DNA of 64,000 nt from Acinetobacter sp. MB5 (lineage in GTDB: Bacteria > Pseudomonadota > Gammaproteobacteria > Pseudomonadales > Moraxellaceae): positions 62,001-126,000 of the forward strand of contig NZ_POVU01000004.1 in assembly GCF_003261585.1 (NCBI RefSeq), given 5' to 3'. Shown here piece after piece: positions 50,603 to 59,786 of this stretch (positions are counted from its first letter, which is position 1; every line of letters starts with the position of its first letter). Below the pieces are notes generated by a model. That model worked only from the letters and a program-made list of their open reading frames with translations, did not search any database and was not told where the DNA came from. The translations under genes were made by a program, and so were the position numbers.

Positions 50603-51791
50603 GCTCAGCCTCGCCTTTTTCCATTTCCGACTTCAGCACAAAACTGCCTGCCGAAACATAACGTTGCTCAGCTTTGAGTCCCGACACAATTTCGACCCAT
50701 TGCCCATCACTCGAATATGCACCCAACTGAACCTCAGCAGGCTGAAAATGGATTTTATCCTTTTCGGCTTTTGCCACAAAAACCACATGTTTGCCTTCAA
50801 GCTGTTGCACGGCGGTTTTGGCAACCCGTAGCACCTGTTTCGGCTGTTCGGCATCGAACAAAACATTGACCATCAGGTTGGGACGTAATTCGCTCGAAGC
50901 CTCCAGCACTTTGGCACGAACTTTTAAACGCCCAGAGGATTTGTCCGCTTCGACCGTTAAACTTTGAATCTGAGCTTGGAAAATCTTGCCTGTTTGTAAG
51001 GACTTAAACTGGATTTTTTGCTCAGGTTGTAAGTTCTGCGCTGAACTTGGCAAGACAAATTCGAGCCACAATTGCCCCAGTTGATCGATGGTAAATAGTT
51101 GATCGCTGAGCTGCACATTTTCCCCGACCACCAAGTCTTTATTGCTGATCACCCCAGAAATCGGAGCATACAATACATAACGCCCCTGACTGTTGGCATT
51201 CACCCCATATGCGCTCAAACGCGAACGTGCTGCCTGCACCGTAATTTGTGCTTGGCGGTAGCTACTATAAGCGCGCTGATAATCCTGCTTGGCAGAAATT
51301 CCCTGCTGCCAAAGCTGGCGTTCACGCTGATAATCCTGCTCGGCAAGCTGCAAATTTTGCTGTGCCATGCTTAAGCTAGCCTGCTGATCGACAACATCAG
51401 GCACAAACAACGTCGCTAAAGCCTGTCCACGTTTCACTTGCTGACCCATTTCAACATTGACCTGCTCCACACGCCCTGCAAAACTTGGCGAAACATGTGC
51501 TTGCTGATCAGTATTCACCAACAACGTCGCAGGATAACTGACACTTTGCTTGACCTCACCATAGGCGACTTGTGCCAGTTGAATGCCCTGCTGCTGCATT
51601 TGTGCCGCGTTAAATTCCACACCCTCAGGCTCATCGGCATGCCCTGCTGCTTTCTGCTCACTATGCTCAGTTTCACTTTCAGCGTGGGTCTCTTTTTGAT
51701 TGCTGAGTAATAACCCCGCCGCCAACACCACCGTCAGGAGAATGATTACCACCACCCAAAGCCATTGCGATTTTTGTATTGAATTTGACAT
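50592..51791 (-). CDS. czcB: RND efflux membrane-fusion protein (CzcB-type)
   Basis: The periplasmic adaptor (399 residues) joins the CzcA pump to the CzcC channel. One N-terminal helix (about 10-30) is followed by a His/Glu-rich stretch, then beta-barrel, lipoyl (YAPISGVISNKDLVVGENV) and helical hairpin parts. Overlaps with neighbours (11 bases to czcA and a TAATG with czcC) show one transcript. Confidence 0.93.
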   Translation of the reverse strand: MSNSIQKSQWLWVVVIILLTVVLAAGLLLSNQKETHAESETEHSEQKAAGHADEPEGVEFNAAQMQQQGIQLAQVAYGEVKQSVSYPATLLVNTDQQAHVSPSFAGRVEQVNVEMGQQVKRGQALATLFVPDVVDQQASLSMAQQNLQLAEQDYQRERQLWQQGISAKQDYQRAYSSYRQAQITVQAARSRLSAYGVNANSQGRYVLYAPISGVISNKDLVVGENVQLSDQLFTIDQLGQLWLEFVLPSSAQNLQPEQKIQFKSLQTGKIFQAQIQSLTVEADKSSGRLKVRAKVLEASSELRPNLMVNVLFDAEQPKQVLRVAKTAVQQLEGKHVVFVAKAEKDKIHFQPAEVQLGAYSSDGQWVEIVSGLKAEQRYVSAGSFVLKSEMEKGEAEHGH

Positions 51792-53110
51792 TATTGTGCT
51801 CCTACAAGGTTAGCGGAAAAACGCTGTTGAATCTGAGCAATGGCATCTTCTGCACCCACCACACTCGGCTCAATTCCCAAAGCCAAGCTCTCGGCCTCAA
51901 GTGCTTTTTGCCAGACTGTTTTAAAAAGCTGTGCCTGTTGCAATCGCTGTTGCTGCAATTGCAAATTCGCCTGCTGCACATCGCTCATGGCATATTTACC
52001 TGCCTGAAAACCTTGCAAAATTTTTTGTAAAATGCCCTCCGACAATGGAATTTGTTGATCTTTGACCAAACTGAGTTGCTGATTTAAATTGCGTAGCTCC
52101 AACAATGCTGTTTCAAGTAAATGCTCTGTATTTTGCTGATAACGCTGCTGCGCATAATCTAAATAATCGGCTTTGCTCTGTGCCATCTGTTGGGCATATT
52201 GCTGCCGATTGAACAAAGTGAGTGGAATTTCCACACCAACACGCAATTGTTGTTCAGTATTATTTTGATTGGCACTTTGAGTACGCACCATGCCCACCAA
52301 CAGGGTTGGATTGGGGCGAGCTTGAGCACGTAAATGCTGACGCTGTGCTTGCTGTTGCTGACTTTGCAATTGCAAACTACGATTCATCAGGTTGTTCTGT
52401 TGATGCTGCTCAACGGCAGATTCTGTACTGCTGAGTGGATTTTCAAGTTTCAGATCAAAGGCAGCGTTGCTGTTTTCACCCCATAAATGTGCCAACTGAC
52501 GTTTGGCGATCTGTACACTTTGCTGTAGCTGTTGATCTCGCAGTTGATTGTCGATGTGCGCCATCAAACCACGATCCACATCGAGCTGGGAAATACTCCC
52601 CGCCCGATAGCGCAGACGGGTGGCATCGAGTAATGCCTGACTGCTTTTCAGTTGTGCCCGAGTCAGTTGCTGCTCTTGTTGCAACACTGCGAGTTGCACC
52701 CAGCGATATTTGAGTGCCAGTTGCAACTGTGCCCGATAAAGTTGTCGATCAAGTTGGACTTGACTCAGCTCCAGTTTTGCCAACTGCTGAGCTGCACGGT
52801 GTTCACCAAACAGATCGATTTTTTGCGATAGATTGATTTCAAGTTCACGATCTTCACTTGAACCAAAACCCGTTTGCTGTACTGAAAGACTTGGATTTTC
52901 CCACAAGCGGCTCTGTTGTTGCTGCGCATTGGCAATGTTTTCACGTGCCTGCCATAGCCCTTGCTGCACCTGATATTGCTCAACTTGAGTCAAAACTTGC
53001 TGAAAAGTCAGCGGATGCTCTGCGGCATAACCCACAGAAGTTGCCAGACTGTAGACACCAAGCAGCATGCTACAACGCCATGCGGATGCATGGAATAAAG
53101 AAAAAGACAT
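51791..53110 (-). CDS. czcC: RND efflux outer-membrane channel (CzcC-type)
   Basis: This TolC-like outer-membrane protein has 439 residues with a signal peptide ending near residue 29. The long coiled-coil helices are rich in Gln and Leu (QQQQAQRQHLRAQARP). The family segment RPNPTLLVGMVRTQ is typical of CzcC. It is the first of the pump genes. Confidence 0.92.
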   Translation of the reverse strand: MSFSLFHASAWRCSMLLGVYSLATSVGYAAEHPLTFQQVLTQVEQYQVQQGLWQARENIANAQQQQSRLWENPSLSVQQTGFGSSEDRELEINLSQKIDLFGEHRAAQQLAKLELSQVQLDRQLYRAQLQLALKYRWVQLAVLQQEQQLTRAQLKSSQALLDATRLRYRAGSISQLDVDRGLMAHIDNQLRDQQLQQSVQIAKRQLAHLWGENSNAAFDLKLENPLSSTESAVEQHQQNNLMNRSLQLQSQQQQAQRQHLRAQARPNPTLLVGMVRTQSANQNNTEQQLRVGVEIPLTLFNRQQYAQQMAQSKADYLDYAQQRYQQNTEHLLETALLELRNLNQQLSLVKDQQIPLSEGILQKILQGFQAGKYAMSDVQQANLQLQQQRLQQAQLFKTVWQKALEAESLALGIEPSVVGAEDAIAQIQQRFSANLVGAQ

Positions 53111-53156
53111 GGTTTTGCCCCGTAATTAAAAAAGATTACGGTGGGCGATTTTTCGG

Positions 53157-53552
53157 CTACCCCACCAATAGCGGGGCAAAAACAGGCGGTGGATTGGCAG
53201 CAAACAAATCAGGTGACTGGTATAAATTGTTCCAGTCATAATGCCGCAGTACTTGCGTAGAAATATGATGCGGAACAAGCATATGCGCTTGTGCCACGGT
53301 CATCACAGGTGAAAATGACGGTAAATGGTCACTATGATCTTGAACATCAGGCGAATCTTGTATCGCAGTCAATACCTTCACATGCTGTGTACGATGCTCT
53401 GATGCCAGTTGGTGATGTCCAAAGTGTTCTGTTAGAGTTTGCTGGATCACAGCTTGGTTTTCATGGATGCAAAATGCCGCAGCCACATTCCAAACACTTT
53501 GAAATGTAAACAAACAAGCCAGTAGCATGACCCAAACCGTTAAACGTGACAT
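53157..53552 (-). CDS. czcI: CzcI-like small periplasmic protein
   Basis: About 131 residues starting MSRLTVWVMLLACLFTFQS, a likely signal peptide. It contains many His residues (EHFGHHQLASEHRTQH) and ends in a Pro-rich tail, FAANPPPVFAPLLVG, similar to proteins encoded in front of czcCBA (CzcI type). The frame is open to 53600. I chose 53552 because GGAA lies just upstream; 53561 is another option. A periplasmic metal-sensing or buffering function is inferred from family and position. Confidence 0.6.
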   Translation of the reverse strand: MSRLTVWVMLLACLFTFQSVWNVAAAFCIHENQAVIQQTLTEHFGHHQLASEHRTQHVKVLTAIQDSPDVQDHSDHLPSFSPVMTVAQAHMLVPHHISTQVLRHYDWNNLYQSPDLFAANPPPVFAPLLVG

Positions 53553-53744
53553 GATTTCCATGAACAACAGCACCAATCGTGCCGAGTCTAACCAAATCAT
53601 GCGCTGAACGCAATTTGAAAAAATTTAAATGCACGACTCTATTCAAGACAAAGACACAGCGCTATATTGAAGATAAAAGCAGCACATCAGGAGAAATATA
53701 ACAATAAAAAAACCATCAACATTCATATCAACGGAGGATAGAAA

Positions 53745-54116
53745 ATGTTTAAGATTCACAATTTATTTGATAAGTTTCATTTACTTGTATCAGATGATCA
53801 GCTACCTATTCAAAGTACAGAAGCCATGGATGAGTTTCTAGAAGCACAACATTATCAAGACTTACTCCAACAACATCCTGAGCAGACACTAGAATATAAT
53901 TATCAACGAAATGCACTTTGGAATTATTTAAGTGCAGCCAGTCGCGGCTATCCAGATGCACAATACCAATTGGCACTCTGCTATTTAAATGGACAACTCG
54001 GTTTAAACCAAGATTTAATACAAGCCAAAAAATGGCTCCAATTGGCAGCAAGCAACGGTCACTTGCCAGCACAAGATTTATTAGACAGTCAGTTTCAGCA
54101 AACCTACTTTTCGTAA
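53745..54116 (+). CDS. Small Sel1-repeat protein
   Basis: A 123-residue soluble protein. One clear Sel1-type helical repeat (GYPDAQYQLALCYLNGQLGL then AKKWLQLAASNGHLPAQDLL) fills the second half. No signal peptide is seen, so it is probably cytoplasmic. GGAGG lies about eight bases ahead of the ATG and a good terminator follows. It is divergent from the czc cluster, but no functional link is evident. Sel1 repeats usually mediate protein contacts. Confidence 0.8.
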   Translation: MFKIHNLFDKFHLLVSDDQLPIQSTEAMDEFLEAQHYQDLLQQHPEQTLEYNYQRNALWNYLSAASRGYPDAQYQLALCYLNGQLGLNQDLIQAKKWLQLAASNGHLPAQDLLDSQFQQTYFS

Positions 54117-54118
54117 TA

Positions 54119-54144
54119 AAAAACCAGCTCTAAAGCTGGTTTTT
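54119..54144. terminator. Terminator after the Sel1 gene
   Basis: AAAACCAGCT and AGCTGGTTTT pair around CTAA, with A- and T-runs on the two sides. It starts three bases beyond the Sel1 stop. Confidence 0.85.
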
Positions 54145-54238
54145 GAGTTAGCAGCAATGAACGGCTAATTTTTGTATTTCGTATGATGCAATGAACATCA
54201 TTCCCATGAAAAAAGTTGTAACTATCACCAATGGTGAG

Positions 54239-54943
54239 TTAGCCATGATTGGACTGTAAAATCTTCTTCACTTTGTTTTGTTTAGCCCACATTTTCATAA
54301 TTTGCATGGTGGCTTTACGTAATGGAACGGTATTAAAAATATCACGCAGCATTTGAATATCCGCGATAACGCCTTGCGACCATCCCATTTTTTTCGCTTT
54401 ATACGGACTCATCACATCTGGCCAACGCACAACTTTAATTCTGGAGTTATCTGCAAGCCATAAATGATTTAACCAGACCTCTAAACCAAAACGGGGCAAT
54501 GTTCCAATTTCATCCAGATATTTCACCACCTGATCACGTCTGAAGACACGCTCACCTGAAATATAATCCAATCCAATCACCTGCCACGGCCATGGACTAT
54601 TACCGCGCAGACTTAAAGACACGTCGGCTAGACCTGACCATATTGGTTCAACCAGCGTGGTAATGTCCAGTGCAGTCAACCCAATCAGATCAGCATCGAG
54701 CAAAAGCACATGACTACCCGATGCAGCAGAAATCCCTGCCGCAACAGCATTACTTTTACCGCCATTTTGATCTAAACAAATTACCTTGACGCCAGACCGT
54801 TGTGCGGCCTCAACGGTATTGTCTGTAGACTGATCATCCACAACAATAATTTCATGGACAAACGCATGTCCACAAACTGCATCAAGTACTTTTCCAATAC
54901 GGGGTGCTTCATTGTAGGCAGGAATAATACAACTTAATTTCAT
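54239..54943 (-). CDS. GT2-family glycosyltransferase
   Basis: A 234-residue single-domain GT-A enzyme. MKLSCIIPAYNEA is the N-terminal donor-binding strand. DDQST and the metal-binding DAD in HVLLLDADLIGL follow, and the C-terminus is basic. The ATG at 54943 shares an ATGA with the DedA gene's stop, better than the 54961 alternative. It is the last gene of a three-gene cassette. The substrate is unknown, but the neighbours suggest a lipid or polyprenyl acceptor. A weak hairpin with a T-run follows its stop at 54225-54237. Confidence 0.85.
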   Translation of the reverse strand: MKLSCIIPAYNEAPRIGKVLDAVCGHAFVHEIIVVDDQSTDNTVEAAQRSGVKVICLDQNGGKSNAVAAGISAASGSHVLLLDADLIGLTALDITTLVEPIWSGLADVSLSLRGNSPWPWQVIGLDYISGERVFRRDQVVKYLDEIGTLPRFGLEVWLNHLWLADNSRIKVVRWPDVMSPYKAKKMGWSQGVIADIQMLRDIFNTVPLRKATMQIMKMWAKQNKVKKILQSNHG

Positions 54944-55509
54944 GAGGTTCTCTTCAGCCAATACATGCTGACTAAAACAATAATAACCAACAAAATCAAA
55001 GAAACCACAGCAAACCAGTGATCTACCTGACTAACGAAATTTCCAAAGCCATAACCAATTGCAACAAATAAAAGGCTTTTAGGAATCGTCGATATCGTGC
55101 TGTAAAAAATGAAAGGAATAAAACGCATTCTTGCAATACCAGCGCCCAACAAAACTGCCATACCCGCTGAATGTGTGAGTTTGCCGATAACAATAAGTTT
55201 ACCGCCCTCTACATCAAATTTACGAATCAGACCATCTAGTCTGGCTGGACTCAGCCCTAAACGTTGCATCCATTTTGGTGGAACACCACCCTTCTTGACC
55301 ATGCCACGACCAGCCAGATAAAAACAAATATCACCTATCAGATCGGCCGTGATCACCACGCCAATCACTGCCAACAGACTGAAATAGTTGAGACGTGCCA
55401 GATAAGCTGCAATCACCGTCACAATTGGACCTTCAATCACAGCCAAAGGCGTTAAAAGCAACAAGCCATGTGCTTTGATTAAGGCTTCCGTGGTTGAGAG
55501 ATCAAACAT
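54940..55509 (-). CDS. DedA/SNARE-associated family membrane protein
   Basis: A 189-residue inner-membrane protein of the DedA family. The region ADLIGDICFYLAGRGM is the family's conserved loop, and a re-entrant segment precedes it (VIEGPIVTVIAAYLA). DedA proteins take part in moving lipids across membranes, with undecaprenyl phosphate or phosphatidylethanolamine as known cargoes. It sits between two glycosyltransferases, so it may help carry a glycolipid precursor. It lies four bases after the upstream gene and overlaps the GT2 gene. Confidence 0.85.
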   Translation of the reverse strand: MFDLSTTEALIKAHGLLLLTPLAVIEGPIVTVIAAYLARLNYFSLLAVIGVVITADLIGDICFYLAGRGMVKKGGVPPKWMQRLGLSPARLDGLIRKFDVEGGKLIVIGKLTHSAGMAVLLGAGIARMRFIPFIFYSTISTIPKSLLFVAIGYGFGNFVSQVDHWFAVVSLILLVIIVLVSMYWLKRTS

Positions 55510-55512
55510 GGA

Positions 55513-56664
55513 TTAATGCTCCACCTCTTTATGCTCTTGTGTTGTTGCAGAGGCAGATCCACTCATGGCATTACCATGCCATACAAAACTGCGACCTGCC
55601 CAACACCATAGCCATAACAATGGTAATAGCATATCACGAATAATCATTGCCCAGACATCTCTGGCACTATGTGGCCAACGGAGCTGTCTCGCCATCATCC
55701 ACTCAGCGCCATACCATAAAATAAAGACCGCAGCAGGAAGTATCCAAGGGATCATCTGTAAATAAGCCAGATACATCAGACTGGTCATGGCAGGCAGAGA
55801 GCCTAACAGTATTTCAGGAATAAATAACCAAAAAAAGCCCAACCGACGAATACGCGCCCAGCGCAATTGACGATCCCAAACTGCACGTAATGTACGTTCA
55901 CCAATCGGCTGAGCAAAAGGATGTGGTGTTAAATGGACTTTCAAACCTGCACGTCTCACCAGTTTTGTCGATGCAACATCTTCGGCTAATTCATTTCCCA
56001 ATGCAGCTAATCCACCCTGCTGATCAAGAACATCTCTTCGCCAAAACAGGGTCTTGCCCTGTGCAAATCCGAGACCGATTGCATCGGATAAAAACTGCCA
56101 ACGTGCCTGATGTGTATTCAATAATGCTGCTTCAACTGCACCCCACAGATTTTTTGGTCGAATCCCAATCGCAGGTGAACTCACCAATCCTGTATCTTGC
56201 TCATTAAAGCTCAAAATCAATGAGCTTAAATAATCTGGTGGGAGCAGCAAATTACTGTCCGCCATCGCAACCCATTGTGCAGATGTACTCTGCCACGCTT
56301 TCACAATGTTATTGAGTTTCGGATTTTTCGTAATTAGATCATTTCCAATTAGAAGTTTGGCGGATATGTCAGGATGACAGGCAATCAATCGATTCACATA
56401 AGGAATCACGGGATCTTGTTCGGAAGCAACGCAAAAAAGGATGTCATAGCATGGATAATCCTGTTTAAAGCAGGATAAAAGTAATTCTTCTGCAAAATTA
56501 TCTAGACCACAAAGTGGTCTAATCAGTGTAATGTGCGGTGTGTTTTTTATTTTAGAAGAATGAACTGGAGAATTGAGTCGTCGAAAAGCAATCAAAAGAG
56601 AACCAAGCTGCACAATCAGTAATGTGCAGCTTATGATCCCAGCAATAATTGCAATCAGTGTCAT
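55513..56664 (-). CDS. Ceramide-glucosyltransferase-like enzyme (GT21)
   Basis: A 383-residue membrane glycosyltransferase. It has an N-terminal helix (about 3-24) and a GT-A core with the GT21 signature: D1 region in CGLDNF, D2 in MADSNLLLPPDYL, D3 in GNELAEDVAST, and the acceptor motif QLRWARIRR (QxxRW class). Two or three C-terminal helices follow (about 268-300 and 305-325). These are features of ceramide glucosyltransferases and of HpnI-type enzymes, which put sugar or GlcNAc on lipids. The window has no sphingolipid or hopanoid synthesis gene, so the acceptor is open. Confidence 0.75.
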   Translation of the reverse strand: MTLIAIIAGIISCTLLIVQLGSLLIAFRRLNSPVHSSKIKNTPHITLIRPLCGLDNFAEELLLSCFKQDYPCYDILFCVASEQDPVIPYVNRLIACHPDISAKLLIGNDLITKNPKLNNIVKAWQSTSAQWVAMADSNLLLPPDYLSSLILSFNEQDTGLVSSPAIGIRPKNLWGAVEAALLNTHQARWQFLSDAIGLGFAQGKTLFWRRDVLDQQGGLAALGNELAEDVASTKLVRRAGLKVHLTPHPFAQPIGERTLRAVWDRQLRWARIRRLGFFWLFIPEILLGSLPAMTSLMYLAYLQMIPWILPAAVFILWYGAEWMMARQLRWPHSARDVWAMIIRDMLLPLLWLWCWAGRSFVWHGNAMSGSASATTQEHKEVEH

Positions 56665-58326
56665 TTACCCACTGATTTTTTTGTATTTTTTACGATGCGG
56701 CTGAACATCATCACCTAACTTAGAACGGCGGTAGGCTTCAAACTCGGTATAGTTACCCGTGTAGAATTCTGGCTGTTCATCTTCAAAGGACAAGATGTGT
56801 GTCGCAATACGGTCAAGGAACCAACGGTCATGCGATACGACCATGACAGTCCCTGGGAACACCAAAATTGCATCTTCAAGTGCACGTAAAGTTTCTACGT
56901 CCAAGTCGTTCGATGGTTCATCCAGTAAGATCACGTTCGCGCCTTGCTGCAAGATTTTTGCAAGTTGTAAACGGTTACGCTCACCCCCTGACAATTCACC
57001 TACGCGTTTTTGCTGATCTTGACCTTTAAAGTTAAAGCGACCGATATAAGCACGAGAAGCAATCTCGTAATCGCCAACTTTCAAGATGTCTAAACCACCA
57101 GACACTTCTTCCCAAACGGTTTTGTTGTCGTCCAGTGTGTCACGAATCTGACCCACATACGCCACTTTCACCGAATCACCCAAAGTCACCGTACCTGTGT
57201 CAGGTTGTTGTTCACCTGTCATCATACGGAATAGTGTGGTTTTACCCGCACCATTTGGACCTACGATACCGACAATTGCTGTTGGTGGCACAGTGAATGA
57301 CAAGTTTTCATACAACAAGCGACCATCAAACGATTTGCTGATGCCTTCAACTTCTACAACCTTGTTGCCTAGACGTGGGCCAGGTGGAATGTAGATTTCA
57401 GAAGTTTCGTTACGTTGCTGGAATTCACGAGAGTTAAGCTCTTCAAAACGTTCCATACGCGCTTTGTTTTTCTTTTGCTGACCTTTGGCATTTGAACGAA
57501 CCCATTCAAGTTCTTTTTTCAATGCTTTAGCAAAAGATTCTTCTTGTTTGTTTTCCTGCTCTAAACGGGCATTTTTCTGTTCAAGCCAAGAAGAATAGTT
57601 ACCTTGGTAAGGAATACCGTGTCCGCGGTCAAGCTCCAAGATCCACTCGGCCACGTTATCCAAGAAATAACGGTCATGCGTAATCGCCACAATCGTGCCT
57701 GGGAAATCTTTAAGGAAGCGCTCCAACCAAGAAACCGATTCAGCATCCAAGTGGTTCGTTGGTTCGTCAAGAAGCAACATGTCTGGCTTAGACAATAACA
57801 AACGGCAAAGCGCAACACGACGACGCTCACCACCTGAAAGCAGACTGACATCAGCATCCCATGCAGGAAGGTTCAATGCATCCGCAGCGATTTCAAGCTG
57901 ATTATTGAGGTTATGAGCATCCCAAGCATGGATAATGCCTTCAAGTTTTTCTTGCTCTTTGGCTAAGGCATCAAAGTCTGCATCTGGTTCTGCATATTCA
58001 GCAAACACTTGATCTAGACGTGCCAAAGCATCTAATGCTTCACGTACGCCATCTTCAACGTTGCCACGAACATCTTTATTTGGGTCTAGTGGTGGTTCTT
58101 GTTCTAGATAGCCAATTTTAATTCCAGGTTGTGCACGTGCTTCACCAGAGAAGTCTTTGTCTACGCCCGCCATAATTCGGAGTAGAGTCGATTTACCTGC
58201 ACCGTTAAGACCAAGTACACCGATTTTAGCGCCTGGAAAGAATGATAAAGAGATGTCTTTGAGGATTTCGCGCTTAGGCGGAACCATCTTCGACACTCGG
58301 TTCATCGTATAAATATATTGGGCCAC
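56665..58326 (-). CDS. ettA: Energy-dependent translational throttle protein EttA (ABC-F)
   Basis: EttA is an ABC-F ATPase that binds the ribosomal E site and gates the first translation steps according to ATP level. The 553 residues contain two ATPase domains with LNGAGKSTLL and PNGAGKTTLF Walker A motifs and the LSGGERRRVALCR and LSGGERNRLQLAK signatures. An arm/linker with basic helices lies between (KGQQKKNKARMERFEELNSRE). It lies directly before the GT21 gene in the same direction, without a gap. Confidence 0.95.
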   Translation of the reverse strand: MAQYIYTMNRVSKMVPPKREILKDISLSFFPGAKIGVLGLNGAGKSTLLRIMAGVDKDFSGEARAQPGIKIGYLEQEPPLDPNKDVRGNVEDGVREALDALARLDQVFAEYAEPDADFDALAKEQEKLEGIIHAWDAHNLNNQLEIAADALNLPAWDADVSLLSGGERRRVALCRLLLSKPDMLLLDEPTNHLDAESVSWLERFLKDFPGTIVAITHDRYFLDNVAEWILELDRGHGIPYQGNYSSWLEQKNARLEQENKQEESFAKALKKELEWVRSNAKGQQKKNKARMERFEELNSREFQQRNETSEIYIPPGPRLGNKVVEVEGISKSFDGRLLYENLSFTVPPTAIVGIVGPNGAGKTTLFRMMTGEQQPDTGTVTLGDSVKVAYVGQIRDTLDDNKTVWEEVSGGLDILKVGDYEIASRAYIGRFNFKGQDQQKRVGELSGGERNRLQLAKILQQGANVILLDEPSNDLDVETLRALEDAILVFPGTVMVVSHDRWFLDRIATHILSFEDEQPEFYTGNYTEFEAYRRSKLGDDVQPHRKKYKKISG

Positions 58327-58849
58327 TTAGGACTCCTCAATTGAAAAAGCAACACATCGCAAACCGCGACAAAAATTGCTCGCATTATACGATGATTCAG
58401 GCAAAAACATAAGACTATCGCCCAGATCATGCCTGCAGTTTGTGACAATTCATTGTCGAACTGCATATATAAAAAATTAGTCCGTATAACTTAAACCTGA
58501 AATATGAACGGTATATTTCAATTTAAGGAATTTGTTTAAATAACGACGCAACCAATAACAATGAACTGGCTTGAATTTAAACAAATTGCCTATTTTTAGC
58601 GCATCTTCAACATGCTTGATAGACCATAGGACATTTTCATGGTTTAATCAATCAATATCAAAATAAATAGAGTATTTACTCTATTTATTGTTTATAAATT
58701 CATACACTTACCCCTAGATTTCTCACCATTTTTGGTTGTATGCTTTTTTAGCAACCTCTATATTTCAACTTAGAGGGAGCCACCAACACCCTATAAAATA
58801 ATTAGATACCCCCAATTTACTTTAGATTGAATCGAGGCAGGCTAAACAC
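58327..58849. other. acr1: Structured 520-base region before acr1
   Basis: No gene is seen, but several inverted repeats stand out: a composite hairpin at 58434-58465, perfect 13-base arms at 58529-58541 and 58575-58587, a perfect 13-base hairpin at 58662-58689, and CCTCTA/TAGAGG at about 58756-58777. This is more structure than in the other gaps of the window. It must hold the acr1 promoter and the ettA leader. Confidence 0.5.
58662..58689. repeat. 13-base inverted repeat upstream of acr1
   Basis: AATAAATAGAGTA is followed after two bases by its perfect complement. It could be an operator for a dimeric regulator, or an RNA hairpin. Confidence 0.55.
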
Positions 58850-59737
58850 GTGAATAAGAAACTTGAAAAACTATTCCAAGAGAAAGTGCATGATAAAATC
58901 GCATTAGTGACAGGTGCTTCAAGTGGCATTGGCATGACTGTCGCAAAAAGACTCGCAAGTGCAGGTGCTCACGTGTTATTGATCGCTCGTACAGAAGAAA
59001 AGCTTTTGGAAGTGAAGGCAGAAATTGAACAAGCAGGAGGAAAAGCCTCTGTTTATCCGTGCGATCTCAATGAAATGGACGCGATTGATGCGGTATCTAA
59101 ACAGATTTTAGCCGATGTCGATCATATTGATATTCTGATTAACAATGCGGGACGCTCTATTCGCCGCGCAGTACACGAATCGCTCGACCGTTTCCACGAC
59201 TTTGAACGCACCATGCAGCTCAACTACTTTGGTGCTGTGCGCTTAGTGTTAAACATTTTACCGCACATGATTAAACGTAAGCATGGCCAGATTATTAATA
59301 TCAGTTCAATTGGCGTGTTAGCCAATGCAACACGCTTCTCAGCTTATGTAGCCTCTAAAGCTGCTCTTGATGCGTTTAGCCGCTGCTTATCTGCCGAAGT
59401 ACACTCACATAAAATTTCAATTACCACGGTGTATATGCCATTGGTACGCACGCCAATGATTGCACCGACCAAAATTTATAAATATGTCCCAACACTTTCA
59501 CCTGAGCAGGCAGCGGATTTGGTGGCCTATGCCATTGTGAAAAGACCAAAGAAAATTGCCACTCACTTGGGCTATTTATCTTCAATCACTTATGCCGTTG
59601 CGCCTGAAATCAATAACAAGTTAATGTCAATTGGCTTTAATCTGTTCCCTAGCTCTAGCGCTTCTGTCGGTGAACAAGAAAAATTGAATTGGGTACAACG
59701 TACGTATGCGCGATTATTCCCTGGTGAACATTGGTAA
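58850..59737 (+). CDS. acr1: Fatty acyl-CoA reductase (Acr1-like short-chain dehydrogenase)
   Basis: Acr1 reduces long-chain acyl-CoA to the fatty aldehyde, the first step of wax-ester formation in Acinetobacter. The 295-residue length and, from memory, most of the sequence agree with A. baylyi Acr1. The nucleotide loop is VTGASSGIGMTVAKRL near residues 20-35, NNAGRSIRRA follows, and the catalytic Ser and Tyr-Lys pair lie in INISSIG and YVASKAALDAF. The C-terminus ends FPGEHW. The start is a GTG at 58850. It is a single-gene unit with a long leader. The wax-ester synthase is not in the window. Confidence 0.9.
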   Translation: MNKKLEKLFQEKVHDKIALVTGASSGIGMTVAKRLASAGAHVLLIARTEEKLLEVKAEIEQAGGKASVYPCDLNEMDAIDAVSKQILADVDHIDILINNAGRSIRRAVHESLDRFHDFERTMQLNYFGAVRLVLNILPHMIKRKHGQIINISSIGVLANATRFSAYVASKAALDAFSRCLSAEVHSHKISITTVYMPLVRTPMIAPTKIYKYVPTLSPEQAADLVAYAIVKRPKKIATHLGYLSSITYAVAPEINNKLMSIGFNLFPSSSASVGEQEKLNWVQRTYARLFPGEHW

Positions 59738-59786
59738 TGACTGAGCTGACCAAGTCTAGTAGATAGGCTTGGTCATCATTCCATCC

